From contig NZ_BNJJ01000021.1 in the NCBI RefSeq assembly GCF_016587435.1, forward strand, positions 1 through 64,000: a stretch of 64,000 nt of DNA, written 5' to 3'. Positions 44,601 to 52,638 of this stretch are shown here, piece after piece; the first letter of the stretch is position 1; every line of letters starts with the position of its first letter. Source of the DNA: Dictyobacter formicarum (lineage in GTDB: Bacteria; Chloroflexota; Ktedonobacteria; Ktedonobacterales; Ktedonobacteraceae). Below the pieces are notes generated by a model that saw nothing but the letters and a program-made list of their open reading frames with translations, did no database searches and was not told the origin of the DNA. Made by a program: the position numbers and the translations under genes.

Positions 44601-44648
44601 AAAAAGGGCTGGTCATGCTTACGTATGGAAGAGCATGTCTAGCCTTTT
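44601..44648. terminator. Bidirectional terminator between thiO and the XRE-TPR gene
   Basis: Arms 44601-44620 and 44629-44648 pair imperfectly (AAAAAGGGCTgGtCATGCT with its complement) around an 8-nt loop. The outer bases are A5 and T5, so it can terminate both convergent genes. It overlaps the last codons of the minus-strand regulator. Confidence 0.7.
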
Positions 44649-45983
44649 TACCTTTTGTTCTCTCGGCCACTTCAGCACCATCTTCTCATAGATGTCTCGC
44701 GCATCGCTTAACCACAAATCAGAGTTTATAGCCTGGCATGCATGAATGGCAGATTCGAGCTTACTGCAACTCATTTCCAAGTCGCCAAGGATAGTAGCAA
44801 TCATAGCCTGATGCGTCACTAACTCTATGCGCCTGGTACTGAGAGTATCTGGTACGTAGGCCTCAGCTTTTTCTATGGCGATCCAGGCATTCTTTGGTTG
44901 ATCCAGATCGCGATATGCCAGAGCTTCATTGAGCTGCAGAATGTAGTGCGTTGTATGGGTATACAGAAACCCTGGGTCATCTTCAGGTTGATCAGGAAAG
45001 AGATCACGAGCCAATCCCATATAGCGTAAGGCCTCTTGTTCCTGCTTTTTTAAAGCGACATCAGAAGCAAGCTCTGAGTAGATACGGCCCTGTAAAAGTG
45101 GAGAAACCAGGTTGACATACTGGCCGACTTCTTGCAGTGTCTGAGAAATCTGGCTAAAACGCTTGCGATAATAGAGCGTATTCACTTTACGAATCAGTGA
45201 GGCCGCCTGCAAATTGGGATCGTCCGCAATTTTCGCGTATAAGAAGGCATCGTTACAATGCTCCAGCGAAGTCCTGAAATCTTCCTTCTGCAGCACCAAC
45301 ATAGACGAAAGCTGATATATTTGCGAGACTAAGCCTGCAGCGAGCTTCTGTGATTTCGATGACTTCTGAGCCAATGGTATTAACTGAGATACATAAGAGG
45401 GTAACACCTTCCCGATTTCAGCAGGATTTCCATCTGTAAAGTATGATCGCCAGCACGCAGGGATAGCAGTGCTATAAATCGGCAACATCTCTTCAGTGAG
45501 GGAAGTATCTAGATTATTATCTGACTGAAACAGCCCAGCTACCCCGAGTGGCATACCAATGAGAAATGACAGCATCTGTTTACGAGTTATTTTTGGACCG
45601 GTGCTGGTGTTCTGCCGCTTGATCTCCTGCATAACTTCTTCCTCCAGTTCATTCAATGTCCATCCATTTTGTTGTTGAGCAAGAAGCAGAGCGAGTACAC
45701 CGAAGTTTAAAACATTGACCGAAGCTGCACCTGAAACAGGTTCTGAAGTTTGAAGAGGCGCAAGCTGCAACTTGTTCACAGCTACTGTTGCAAATGACCT
45801 GAAACCTAATTGCTCAGGTGTCATTTTAAATGCCTCGCAAACCATATTCAGGGAAGAACCATGAGGTCGTTGCGTTCCCTGTTCCCACCGCACATAAGTA
45901 GTGCGGCTAACCTTTACCTTATCAGCTGCTTCATCTAATGACCAACGTCTATCATGCCTCGCATTCCGCAATTTCTCGTTCAT
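44619..45983 (-). CDS. XRE-family regulator with TPR-like C-terminal domain
   Basis: A 454-aa regulator: helix-turn-helix at residues 2-60 (WSLDEAADKVKVSRTTYVRWEQG), then a linker. About 300 residues of helical TPR-like repeats follow (for example LEHCNDAFLYAKIADDPNLQAASLI, in pieces), of the type common in Ktedonobacteria and Streptomyces. A predicted membrane-like stretch is absent. The ATG at 45983 has AGGATGCT upstream. Its promoter region contains seven AAACG direct repeats (46067-46144) that are likely its own binding sites. The signal sensed is unknown. Confidence 0.85.
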   Translation of the reverse strand: MNEKLRNARHDRRWSLDEAADKVKVSRTTYVRWEQGTQRPHGSSLNMVCEAFKMTPEQLGFRSFATVAVNKLQLAPLQTSEPVSGAASVNVLNFGVLALLLAQQQNGWTLNELEEEVMQEIKRQNTSTGPKITRKQMLSFLIGMPLGVAGLFQSDNNLDTSLTEEMLPIYSTAIPACWRSYFTDGNPAEIGKVLPSYVSQLIPLAQKSSKSQKLAAGLVSQIYQLSSMLVLQKEDFRTSLEHCNDAFLYAKIADDPNLQAASLIRKVNTLYYRKRFSQISQTLQEVGQYVNLVSPLLQGRIYSELASDVALKKQEQEALRYMGLARDLFPDQPEDDPGFLYTHTTHYILQLNEALAYRDLDQPKNAWIAIEKAEAYVPDTLSTRRIELVTHQAMIATILGDLEMSCSKLESAIHACQAINSDLWLSDARDIYEKMVLKWPREQKVKRLDMLFHT

Positions 45984-46066
45984 AGCATCCTACTCTCAAT
46001 AAATTCTACAGATGGGGCATCCTGGAGTACAAGTTTTTTCGGCTATGGTGAAGCGTTTCAGAACCC

Positions 46067-46144
46067 AAACGATACTAAAACGACACTCGAGAACGCTACT
46101 AGAAACGACCATAAAACGATACTAAACGCTACTGAAACGATCAT
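46067..46144. promoter_or_regulatory. Seven 10-bp iterons AAACG(A/C)(T/C)(A/C)(C/A)T
   Basis: Copies start at 46067, 46078, 46091, 46103, 46114, 46124 and 46135, so spacing is 10-13 bp, close to one helical turn. All keep the core AACG. A possible inverted copy lies at 46051. They sit between the XRE-TPR gene on the minus strand and the small membrane genes on the plus strand, an ideal place for a shared operator bound cooperatively on one face of DNA. The same phasing would also suit a plasmid-type partition or replication site. Confidence 0.75.
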
Positions 46145-46225
46145 AGAAGAAGGATATTATTAGTATCAGAGCGACGGGACAAACAGCAGTAACTATAGTA
46201 CATGATTTTTTAGGAGGTTTCAATT

Positions 46226-46339
46226 ATGGATATCGCTGTCACAGTAAGCTTTTGGTTTATTGTTTCTCTGTGCCTGGTCTCGCTGGTTACAGGAATGTTC
46301 TTTGGTGGTCGGATCGCCGCAAATCGCTATCGTTATTAG
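46226..46339 (+). CDS. 37-residue single-pass membrane protein
   Basis: A short frame with TTAGGAGGTTTCAATT just before the ATG: MDIAVTVSFWFIVSLCLVSL, then VTGMFFGGRIAANRYRY. One membrane helix from about residue 5 to 28, with a short basic cytosolic tail. The strong ribosome site and tight spacing to the next small gene (11 bp) argue that it is real. Function unknown. It reads out of frame with a longer reading starting at 46252. Confidence 0.6.
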   Translation: MDIAVTVSFWFIVSLCLVSLVTGMFFGGRIAANRYRY

Positions 46340-46350
46340 GAGTTGCTAGC

Positions 46351-46515
46351 ATGAGCGCGTTGACTGTAGCGGCCATAGGCTTTGCCTGGACATTGCTCGC
46401 ATTTGGAACTGGTGCAGGTGTAGCATGGTTGGCTGGACGTAAACAGAGACGTTTGTTGAAACACTACCGCCAACAAGCACTAGCCCTGAGAAAATGGAGT
46501 CATCCAGTTGAGTAG
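46351..46515 (+). CDS. 54-residue single-pass membrane protein
   Basis: MSALTVAAIGFAWTLLAFG continues to a GxGxxxxWLAG end of the helix, then a basic tail (RKQRRLLKHYRQQALAL). The ATG at 46351 is preceded by TTAGGAGTTGCTAGC. It is probably co-transcribed with the 37-residue gene just upstream; both have a membrane helix and a basic tail. They may belong to the left end of the mobile element or to the XRE-TPR regulon. Function unknown. Confidence 0.6.
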   Translation: MSALTVAAIGFAWTLLAFGTGAGVAWLAGRKQRRLLKHYRQQALALRKWSHPVE

Positions 46516-46585
46516 GAAATGTACATTAACCCAGGCAGATTTGCTGCCTGGGAACAAGGGAGGTATCTAAAAGAAAGTTTTCATG

Positions 46586-46795
46586 CTACTTAACGGTCTT
46601 AATACCTAACTGTTGATACGTTACTGGAGAGTCGGTGTGCTTACTCAACGCATTACAAACCCGGGCAGCCAATGCCGCGCGTACGGGCAAGCCTTTTTCA
46701 ATTTTCTCGATAGTCGCGCGCGAAACATCTGCCTCTTTGGATAGTTGAGTAATGGTCAAACCAGCATTAGTACGAGTCTCTTCAAAACTTGTCAT
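46586..46795 (-). CDS. XRE-type repressor, 69 aa
   Basis: A small helix-turn-helix protein: TNAGLTITQLSKEADVSRATIEKIEKG is a textbook XRE DNA-binding motif, followed by a short C-terminal part. The ATG at 46795 has GAGGG eight bases upstream. It is transcribed away from the element's main plus-strand genes, with three copies of a 12-bp operator (GCARYTATNWGC) in the intergenic space. This is the layout of a phage-type or ICE immunity repressor that controls both its own and the transfer-replication promoter. Confidence 0.8.
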   Translation of the reverse strand: MTSFEETRTNAGLTITQLSKEADVSRATIEKIEKGLPVRAALAARVCNALSKHTDSPVTYQQLGIKTVK

Positions 46796-46868
46796 TCGGC
46801 TACCCTCTTTAGTATTAAGCACTGCTCGCTCAATACTAGCATAGAACGGATGTGAAAGCAACATAATT

Positions 46869-46880
46869 GCTCATAGTTGC
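46869..46880. promoter_or_regulatory. Operator 1, GCAACTATGAGC (minus strand)
   Basis: One of three 12-bp sites fitting GCA(A/G)(T/C)TATNWGC. It lies 74 bp upstream of the repressor start and could sit inside the spacer of a TTGCAG ... AATTAT promoter for that gene, which would give autoregulation. Confidence 0.65.
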
Positions 46881-46910
46881 GAGTCTCTGCAAAAAATGGC
46901 GCGGAAACCC

Positions 46911-46940
46911 TTGACTTTTGATTGGCACCGGCCGTATACT
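46911..46940 (+). promoter_or_regulatory. Strong promoter of the element's plus-strand genes
   Basis: TTGACT at 46911-46916 and TATACT at 46935-46940, spacing 18 bp. Transcription would begin near 46947, just before operators 2 and 3 at 46964-46995, so a bound repressor would block elongation or initiation. The first plus-strand gene starts at 47211, leaving a 260-nt leader with a hairpin. Confidence 0.75.
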
Positions 46941-46963
46941 TTCAGGAGAAACGGCCGCTATTA

Positions 46964-46995
46964 GCAATTATAAGCAAAAATTAGCAGTTATTTGC
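46964..46995. promoter_or_regulatory. Operators 2 and 3
   Basis: GCAATTATAAGC at 46964-46975 and GCAGTTATTTGC at 46984-46995, exactly 20 bp apart (two helical turns). They fit the same consensus as operator 1 on the other side of the promoter. They would be bound cooperatively by the adjacent XRE repressor. Confidence 0.7.
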
Positions 46996-47088
46996 AAACA
47001 TAGTGAGCAGTGCTCAAAGAGGAGGATTTCTTTGTAGACAGGATATCTGGTCCATATTCTGGCTACAGTACCACACAACATGGGTGTG

Positions 47089-47115
47089 CTGGTTGTGTCT
47101 GGTCCACACAACCAG
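47089..47115 (+). promoter_or_regulatory. Leader hairpin in the 5' untranslated region
   Basis: A perfect 10-bp stem (47089-47098 with 47106-47115) with a 7-nt loop lies in the 260-nt leader before the 47211 gene. No T-run follows, so it is more likely an RNA stability or translation element than an attenuator. A 6-bp palindrome TGAGCAGTGCTCA precedes it at 47004-47016. Confidence 0.5.
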
Positions 47116-47210
47116 CGTGAGTACCCTTCTGCCATCAGAGCGCGTCCAGGTCCTCCTTTTCAGTATCCTGTATCGGGAGGCCGGCGTCAAGCATAAGAGG
47201 AGAAACCCTC

Positions 47211-47963
47211 ATGAATAACGCGCAGCCTACTTTTCAGAAACGAGTCGGTTTCCATTGGATTTGTGTCGCTCCAGCTACCATATTATCTGACGAGATTTGC
47301 TCAGATGAAGAGCACAGCGTGAGCTTACGAGAAGAGACTTCTTCCAATGGGCTTTGCTTCCTCAGCATCTTTCGTCACCTGCCACATGCGGATATGTATG
47401 AAGCATATGTGGCCGCGACTGCAGAGGATCTTAGGTCCTGTCCACTCACCATTTTTGTAACTGAAGAGCAGCTCTACTATGCGCTGCCCTATGATTGCCG
47501 GATGGAACAAAAATCCGCAGCGCAAATTCAAGCAATCCTTTTTGCCCATGCTGAAAAAGTCAAACCAGCCATCCTCACCACACCATCGGAAAACGTACAG
47601 ATTGAAGAGCAGGTTATGCTCGAACCTCTACCAGAGCCAATTTCAGTTAGTAGTCAGGCAATTGAGAAAGCTATTGAAGAGGTCTGCCCCATGGCTGCAC
47701 CAAAGATATGGGCTCCAACTATTCAACAAAGCTTGCTGTGCCTGGCGCTACATACACTGCAGCACGAGATGCAGCACAACTTCAAACACATTGAGCTAAG
47801 CCTGCTCGAGGCCTGGCACGCACTCATCAAACAAACGCGAAAATGGCATTACGCCCATCAGCAGCAGGTTGTACATGTGGTGCGCGAATTTGACCGTCGT
47901 AACAAGCAACCGGTCTGGAACCTCTACATTGGCATACCAGAACAATTGACTGCCGTAGCGTGA
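47211..47963 (+). CDS. Hypothetical element protein, 250 aa
   Basis: Unrecognised. The N-terminal half (FHWICVAPATILSDEICSDE ... LRSCPLTIFVTEEQLYYALPYD) looks alpha/beta. A Pro/Glu linker follows near residue 140, and the C-terminal 90 residues are helical, with aromatic and His-rich stretches (LQHEMQHNFKHIELSLLEAWHAL). No catalytic motif is obvious. GAGGAG lies nine bases before the ATG. It is the first gene after the repressor-controlled promoter, where early regulators usually sit. Confidence 0.7.
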   Translation: MNNAQPTFQKRVGFHWICVAPATILSDEICSDEEHSVSLREETSSNGLCFLSIFRHLPHADMYEAYVAATAEDLRSCPLTIFVTEEQLYYALPYDCRMEQKSAAQIQAILFAHAEKVKPAILTTPSENVQIEEQVMLEPLPEPISVSSQAIEKAIEEVCPMAAPKIWAPTIQQSLLCLALHTLQHEMQHNFKHIELSLLEAWHALIKQTRKWHYAHQQQVVHVVREFDRRNKQPVWNLYIGIPEQLTAVA

Positions 47964-47991
47964 TTTCTTTGAACAAGAAGGGACTCTTGCG

Positions 47992-48387
47992 ATGGTTCAA
48001 CATGCCTTTTTTACCAATAAAAGCGAAGGTGCCGAAGCCTTTGGAAGCACTTGCCCGGCTATTGAGGAGGTTGAAGATATTCTCATTGATCTGGGATTTG
48101 ATCGCGTTTTTCAAATGCGCGCTATTCCAGCAACACCGCGTACCCCAGGCCTTCCTGCCCAATACCATTATCGCGATAGAAAAGGGACAGAAATCATATT
48201 CCTGTCCGGACGGGATACTCCAATGCCAACCCAATCATTTCCCGAGCATGCCGCTCGGTGGTGGATCTATCCAGGTGCATGTCCAGTCACAGCAAACCTG
48301 GTTGCACAAACACTCTCTTCTCATTGGCATCTACAGTGGCAGAGTACGCAGTCCATCCAAAAAAGATCACTGGAGCAAAGCGCCTGA
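47992..48387 (+). CDS. Hypothetical element protein, 131 aa
   Basis: Unrecognised. MVQHAFFTNKSEGAEAF, then EEVEDILIDLGFDRVFQMRAI and a C-terminal WWIYPGACPVTANLVAQTL. It follows the 47211 gene by 28 bp with AAGGGACTCTTGCG upstream, so it is in the same operon. Two cysteines only; no known domain. Likely a small cytosolic protein of the element. Confidence 0.6.
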   Translation: MVQHAFFTNKSEGAEAFGSTCPAIEEVEDILIDLGFDRVFQMRAIPATPRTPGLPAQYHYRDRKGTEIIFLSGRDTPMPTQSFPEHAARWWIYPGACPVTANLVAQTLSSHWHLQWQSTQSIQKRSLEQSA

Positions 48388-48399
48388 GGAGATTTCGCC

Positions 48400-48642
48400 A
48401 TGGGGAAACGTTTTGCATCCATCAATTATACGCTCATTATCCGCAATGCTGCAGGTGATCACTTAAATGGAACAGTATCACCACATGACATCGCTAAAAC
48501 ACGCAAGATTGCCCAAAGCTTGCTGCGGCTTTTACCAGAGGCTGCATCGGTCGATATTCACGTCTTTAGTCCGGTTTCACCGGCTACGCAATCCCAGCCT
48601 ATCGAGAGCGTTAACTGGGATCAAGCCTGGGAAGAAGCATAA
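48400..48642 (+). CDS. Hypothetical element protein, 80 aa
   Basis: Unrecognised small protein: MGKRFASINYTLIIRNAAGDHLNG, a beta-strand start, then helical DIAKTRKIAQSLLRLLPE and an acidic C-terminus. GAGGAG precedes the ATG. It directly precedes the HicA-like gene, 17 bp away, and by position might be its antidote. It has no visible HicB hallmark, so this is only a possibility. Confidence 0.6.
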   Translation: MGKRFASINYTLIIRNAAGDHLNGTVSPHDIAKTRKIAQSLLRLLPEAASVDIHVFSPVSPATQSQPIESVNWDQAWEEA

Positions 48643-48659
48643 CTTGTAGAGGAGTACCC

Positions 48660-48863
48660 ATGAAAATACGTGAGTTGAAAGCCATCTTACGCAGACGCGG
48701 GTACCACGTCCGCCGGGGGAAAGGCAGCCATACAGTCTGGACCCACCCAGCCCATCCAGAAAAACCTATCATACTCAATGGTTCAGACAATGATGATGCC
48801 CATCCCTATCAGGTCGCGACGGTCTATCCGCGCCACACTCGTCCCTGTCGTGCGTTCTCATAG
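48660..48863 (+). CDS. HicA-like toxin
   Basis: A 67-aa protein of the HicA mRNA-interferase type. MKIRELKAILRRRGYHVRRGKGSH, in shortened form, carries the conserved G-x-G-S-H near residue 22 that holds the catalytic His, followed by WTHPAHPEKPIILNG and DDAHPYQ. The C-terminus after PYQ (VATVYPRHTRPCRAFS) is not family-like and may be diverged or truncated. No clear HicB lies beside it; the preceding 80-aa gene is the only candidate. GAGGAGTACCC precedes the ATG. Confidence 0.7.
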   Translation: MKIRELKAILRRRGYHVRRGKGSHTVWTHPAHPEKPIILNGSDNDDAHPYQVATVYPRHTRPCRAFS

Positions 48864-48916
48864 CTCCTATCTATAAACCTTTATATCATCCCTCACCACA
48901 CAGAAAGAGGCCTCGC

Positions 48917-49573
48917 ATGTCATCAGCATTCAGAGGATCATCAACTTTTTATGATGATCCAAAGAAAACACGCAAGTTCGAGGATCTGGACGATAGCGCA
49001 TTTGAAGCTGCTGCCGAGCATCCACCCATTTTAAAATTTCTTATTGGAGGTATGGAAGCCACTTTTGGTATTGCCTCCAACATCGTCCAGGTCACTACAT
49101 CCACCTACGGTTTCTTCTCGCTGGCCATGGGTGATCACTACAAATACCTGAAACCAACTGAACTTTTTAATGTGTCTCCCTTCATTTTTCTGATGGCGTT
49201 CTTCATCGCCGGCGCCATTCAGGGTTTCTTACACAAAAATGGACAATCAATGTCTTCCACCTGGGCTCGCTTGCGACACATTCAGAATTTCAATGTGAAA
49301 AGCATGCACGCCAAACAATCAGTGGAAAATGTCCTCACCATCGGCACCATTTACTTTCTGATGGCTCTGGTTGGCGACGTCGCGGGTGATGTCACGTTCG
49401 CCACCTTATATACACATCAACCCTTCTTCGTCGGTTCCTGGACAATTGGTCTAACAGGTTGTAGCACTCTTCTCATGTACGATGGCTTCACGCGTCTCTG
49501 GGGTGCCTGGGAAGACTCTAAAGACTACTGGGCTTACCATGACAAATATCGTACAGAGAAGCGGCACAAATAA
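48917..49573 (+). CDS. Multi-pass membrane protein of the element
   Basis: A 218-aa protein with an acidic N-terminal 35 residues and about four membrane segments (near 43-75, 91-111 FIFLMAFFIAGAIQGFL, 143-163 and 175-195). Unrecognised. It lies immediately before the HerA/FtsK-like ATPase (56 bp). A role as a membrane component of the transfer apparatus is likely by position but not shown. Confidence 0.7.
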   Translation: MSSAFRGSSTFYDDPKKTRKFEDLDDSAFEAAAEHPPILKFLIGGMEATFGIASNIVQVTTSTYGFFSLAMGDHYKYLKPTELFNVSPFIFLMAFFIAGAIQGFLHKNGQSMSSTWARLRHIQNFNVKSMHAKQSVENVLTIGTIYFLMALVGDVAGDVTFATLYTHQPFFVGSWTIGLTGCSTLLMYDGFTRLWGAWEDSKDYWAYHDKYRTEKRHK

Positions 49574-49629
49574 AAGTATCCCGGCTCTCTTGCCCTCAGC
49601 AGGAGAGCCTCTCCATAAGGAGGCCATAT

Positions 49630-51240
49630 ATGTTCCGCTTCGATCTACGTCGCTTCAACAATCCCATCTACCTCACTCTTTTCATTGTCTGTGTCGTCCT
49701 TTTCGCAACCACTTTTAATTTAGGTGTCGACGGAATTTTCTATGCCATCGCTATCTCAGCCGGAATTGTTGTGCTCATCCCAATGCTAGGAGGTGCAGTT
49801 AAGCACCAGATCGCACGCTCTTTGCAGGGCAGTCCATCAGGGATGGACCATCTTCTGGCACCATCTGGGTATCGGCGCGCGCGTGAGGTCGAAACGATAG
49901 AAGAGGAAGCGCAACAAACTATTGTTCGCCCCCTACCCAATATGCCTTTAATTCCAGAAGATCGCATTGTTGATGCGTCCCCGTACAACGCTCCCACAGT
50001 GCCAATGAAACCTCAGCGTCCAGTAGCATTCTCAGGAAAAAAGTTCTATCCGACCAACCTGGAACTGGCACCGGATTTTCAGCCACCACTTAATTTAGTT
50101 CTCGGCCGGGCCATCCTCTGTGTAGGTATGCGTGGTAGTGGTAAAACCAATGTTGCCGCACTTCTCATGGAAGAGATTGGGAAATTTCCTATTCCCATGG
50201 CCATCTTCGACTATGAGGAAGACTACGTCACTCTTCCAGAGGTGCTGGAACGCTGCGTCATCGCTGGCCATCCCGATTGGGATGAACGTCATCACCACGA
50301 CCACTATTGGAAAGTCGATGTAGCCAACGCAAAAGACGTGGGCTATGCCATCCTCGAGAATGGCGTTCAGATGGTGCTCGAAATTGGTACCTATGAAACA
50401 CTGGAAGAGGCTGCCAGTGTGATGAACTTGATCATCAAAGGCATGTTCGCGTGGGCTAATGAACAAGACCCACGCCTGCGAGTTCCGGCGTTGATCTTAT
50501 TGGATGAAGCTCAACATTTTCTTCCGCAAGACTCCAGCGTATCAAACATCGCTAAAGAGCCGGCCAGTACCCTTTTAAAAGCGTTCATGGATCTTAACGC
50601 GCGCGGTCGAAAGCGGGGTCTCACTCCAGCCATATTCACACAAAGAATTGCCCAGATCCGAAAGGAAGTTATCGCCGGCTCCGAAGTTTACTTTCTCGGC
50701 CGACAGTCACTCAATAATGATTTGGAGCGATATGAAGAGTTAATTGGCAAGGATGAAAGAGGCAAGCAAAAATTGGATCGGCGCCTGGTCCAATCCTTTG
50801 GCAAAGGCGACTTTATCGTCTTCGAAAGCGGAGAAATGTTCATCACCCATTTCAATGCTCGCCGCTCCGAGCACAGAGGCATTACACCAGATCTGGGAGC
50901 CGCGCTCAACCGCTATGGAAACCAGCACTTCACTAAATCTCTTCTTCTAAAGAGCGCAATGAACCGGACCCAGACCGATGAAGAAGCTTCATTTGTTGAT
51001 CTCTACCGGTCCATGACAGGTAACAACATTGAGGATCAAGAAGAGGAAGCTGATGATCTCATTGTTCTCGGCAAAGATGTAGCCATTAGTAAAGACCAAT
51101 TTCTTACAGCCGTCCAACTCCGAAAAATAGGAAAATCTACTGGCTATCGCGATTTAATGCCAGTTTTCAATCTCTCAGAACATCATGCGAAGGTTTTGAA
51201 CGCTCGCATTAGACAAGAACTGGGTTCAGACAGCATGTAA
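49630..51240 (+). CDS. Membrane-anchored HerA/FtsK-like DNA-pumping ATPase
   Basis: A 536-aa P-loop protein. Two membrane helices near residues 10-55 (YLTLFIVCVVLFATTF, FYAIAISAGIVVLIPML), a Pro-rich linker, then Walker A CVGMRGSGKTNVAALL near residue 166 and Walker B LILLDEAQHFLPQDS near 288. The pattern FTQRIAQIRKEVIAGSEVYFLGRQS fits HerA/VirD4-type ATPases. In this element it is the probable translocase for conjugation or DNA transfer, the counterpart of the TraB/TraSA FtsK-like protein of AICEs. AAGGAGG precedes the ATG. Confidence 0.85.
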   Translation: MFRFDLRRFNNPIYLTLFIVCVVLFATTFNLGVDGIFYAIAISAGIVVLIPMLGGAVKHQIARSLQGSPSGMDHLLAPSGYRRAREVETIEEEAQQTIVRPLPNMPLIPEDRIVDASPYNAPTVPMKPQRPVAFSGKKFYPTNLELAPDFQPPLNLVLGRAILCVGMRGSGKTNVAALLMEEIGKFPIPMAIFDYEEDYVTLPEVLERCVIAGHPDWDERHHHDHYWKVDVANAKDVGYAILENGVQMVLEIGTYETLEEAASVMNLIIKGMFAWANEQDPRLRVPALILLDEAQHFLPQDSSVSNIAKEPASTLLKAFMDLNARGRKRGLTPAIFTQRIAQIRKEVIAGSEVYFLGRQSLNNDLERYEELIGKDERGKQKLDRRLVQSFGKGDFIVFESGEMFITHFNARRSEHRGITPDLGAALNRYGNQHFTKSLLLKSAMNRTQTDEEASFVDLYRSMTGNNIEDQEEEADDLIVLGKDVAISKDQFLTAVQLRKIGKSTGYRDLMPVFNLSEHHAKVLNARIRQELGSDSM

Positions 51241-51242
51241 GC

Positions 51243-51278
51243 ATGAGTGAGAGTGAGCGAGAGAGTGAGCGAGAGACG
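51243..51278. repeat. Purine-rich 12-bp tandem repeat
   Basis: Two copies of GTGAGCGAGAGA (51253-51264, 51265-51276) preceded by a partial copy lie between the stop of the ATPase gene and the next gene. The tract is about 36 bp of purines alternating in GAGA/GTGA. Confidence 0.75.
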
Positions 51279-51346
51279 GAAACTTGAGCACGGACCCTCC
51301 CCCCATAATTTCCTCTCTCGCATATTCTGAAAGGAATTCTAAAGTA

Positions 51347-52594
51347 ATGGATAATAGCCAAAACCAAGACAAAGCACCACGATGGTGGAATGATCGCACA
51401 CTCTTCTTCTATCATTTTGCCAGGAGCAACTATGTATCGGGTCTCTGGAATTGGTTTTTAGGCCTGGCAGGAAAAGCAGCTGAACCATTCCTCTGTGCAT
51501 CAGTTCTTTATTCCGGCGCAAAGTTACTGCCTGGTGTACACACTACTCCAGGTTGGGATGCATTTATGTTCATCGGGCAGCAGCTCGCACTTGATATCGG
51601 TGGCATGAGCCTCACTAAACTGGCTCAGCAAGCCCGGCATGATGGAGAGACAGAAATAGCGACCACAGCTCGGCGTGTTGGCTTTACACTTATTGGGCTG
51701 ATGATCGCTAATGTGGTTCTTTCCTCTTCCCAACGGTCATTCAACATTCCAGAAAATGTAGTGCAGGTTATTGAAGCACTGTTGCTAATCGCTCGGGCGG
51801 TGATGGCTGTCATCTACGGCTATGTCATTTATTCTATGCACAAAGAAGAGATGGATCAGTCATCAATGGTCAAGTCATCGGATGTTTATACCCACTTGAA
51901 TGATTTCGGAACCACAGTTAATCAGGTGGCACAGCAAATACAACTGGTTCAAGAAAATATCCCCCAGGTAGTTCACTCGGTAGTACAGGCGCACATAAAC
52001 ACTATCGTCTCAGAGATTCATGAGGCGGTTCAATCAGAGTTGATAGGAGTAGTTCACCAGATACCAGAGACAGTTCAAAAAGAGGTTCAATTTCTGGTTG
52101 CGGAACAAGTACAGCCACTGATTGAAGGACAGGTACAAGCCATGGTTCAGGTGCTGGAAGAGGGGAACAATACCACGGCACTGCAAGAGCTTGCAGAGAG
52201 GCTACAAGAGGTTTCAGCATCAGTACATCAAATGCACACAACCATCACAGAGGTGCGCACCGTCAGGCAGGTTTCGCATGCTTCTGAACCATCTCCGAGA
52301 GCAACCAGAGGCTCCACAAAAGTCATCGAGAATGAACCATCAAAAGTAGTTCAATCATCTCAATCACGCGTCAGGGCTGAACTACCCGAACGCACGTACA
52401 GTGAACCGGCTGAAATCCGCGTTTCTCGGTACATCTCTGAACAGTTAACACAGGGGCATGTTCCATCCCTTACAGAAATTGAGAAATATTGTGATGTCTC
52501 TCGAAACACAGCCATACGCTATAGACGCGATGCGCTAGGTGTTCAGAAAGAGGACAAGGAGGAAAACGAAAATAACACAGTGATACACAACTAA
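51347..52594 (+). CDS. SpdB/DUF2637-like membrane protein with C-terminal HTH
   Basis: A 415-aa protein. Three to four membrane helices lie near residues 25-160 (FLGLAGKAAEPFLCASVLYSG, GFTLIGLMIANVVLSS, VVQVIEALLLIARAVMAVIY). A coiled-coil Gln-rich stretch of about 150 residues follows, and a C-terminal helix-turn-helix (HVPSLTEIEKYCDVSRNTAIRYRRD). The combination resembles the DUF2637/SpdB spread proteins of actinomycete transfer elements. The ATG at 51347 has AAAGGAATTC upstream; a TTG at 51284 is less likely. It probably joins membrane translocation to DNA binding. Confidence 0.7.
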   Translation: MDNSQNQDKAPRWWNDRTLFFYHFARSNYVSGLWNWFLGLAGKAAEPFLCASVLYSGAKLLPGVHTTPGWDAFMFIGQQLALDIGGMSLTKLAQQARHDGETEIATTARRVGFTLIGLMIANVVLSSSQRSFNIPENVVQVIEALLLIARAVMAVIYGYVIYSMHKEEMDQSSMVKSSDVYTHLNDFGTTVNQVAQQIQLVQENIPQVVHSVVQAHINTIVSEIHEAVQSELIGVVHQIPETVQKEVQFLVAEQVQPLIEGQVQAMVQVLEEGNNTTALQELAERLQEVSASVHQMHTTITEVRTVRQVSHASEPSPRATRGSTKVIENEPSKVVQSSQSRVRAELPERTYSEPAEIRVSRYISEQLTQGHVPSLTEIEKYCDVSRNTAIRYRRDALGVQKEDKEENENNTVIHN

Positions 52595-52638
52595 CCATCT
52601 CGTAAGTCGCTTTTTCTTACCAGAGGAGATTAAACCAC

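Noticed and set aside
47003..47218. 71-codon plus-strand frame in the leader before the 47211 gene
   Set aside because: It overlaps the leader hairpin, lacks a good ribosome site and has Trp/Cys-rich unnatural composition.
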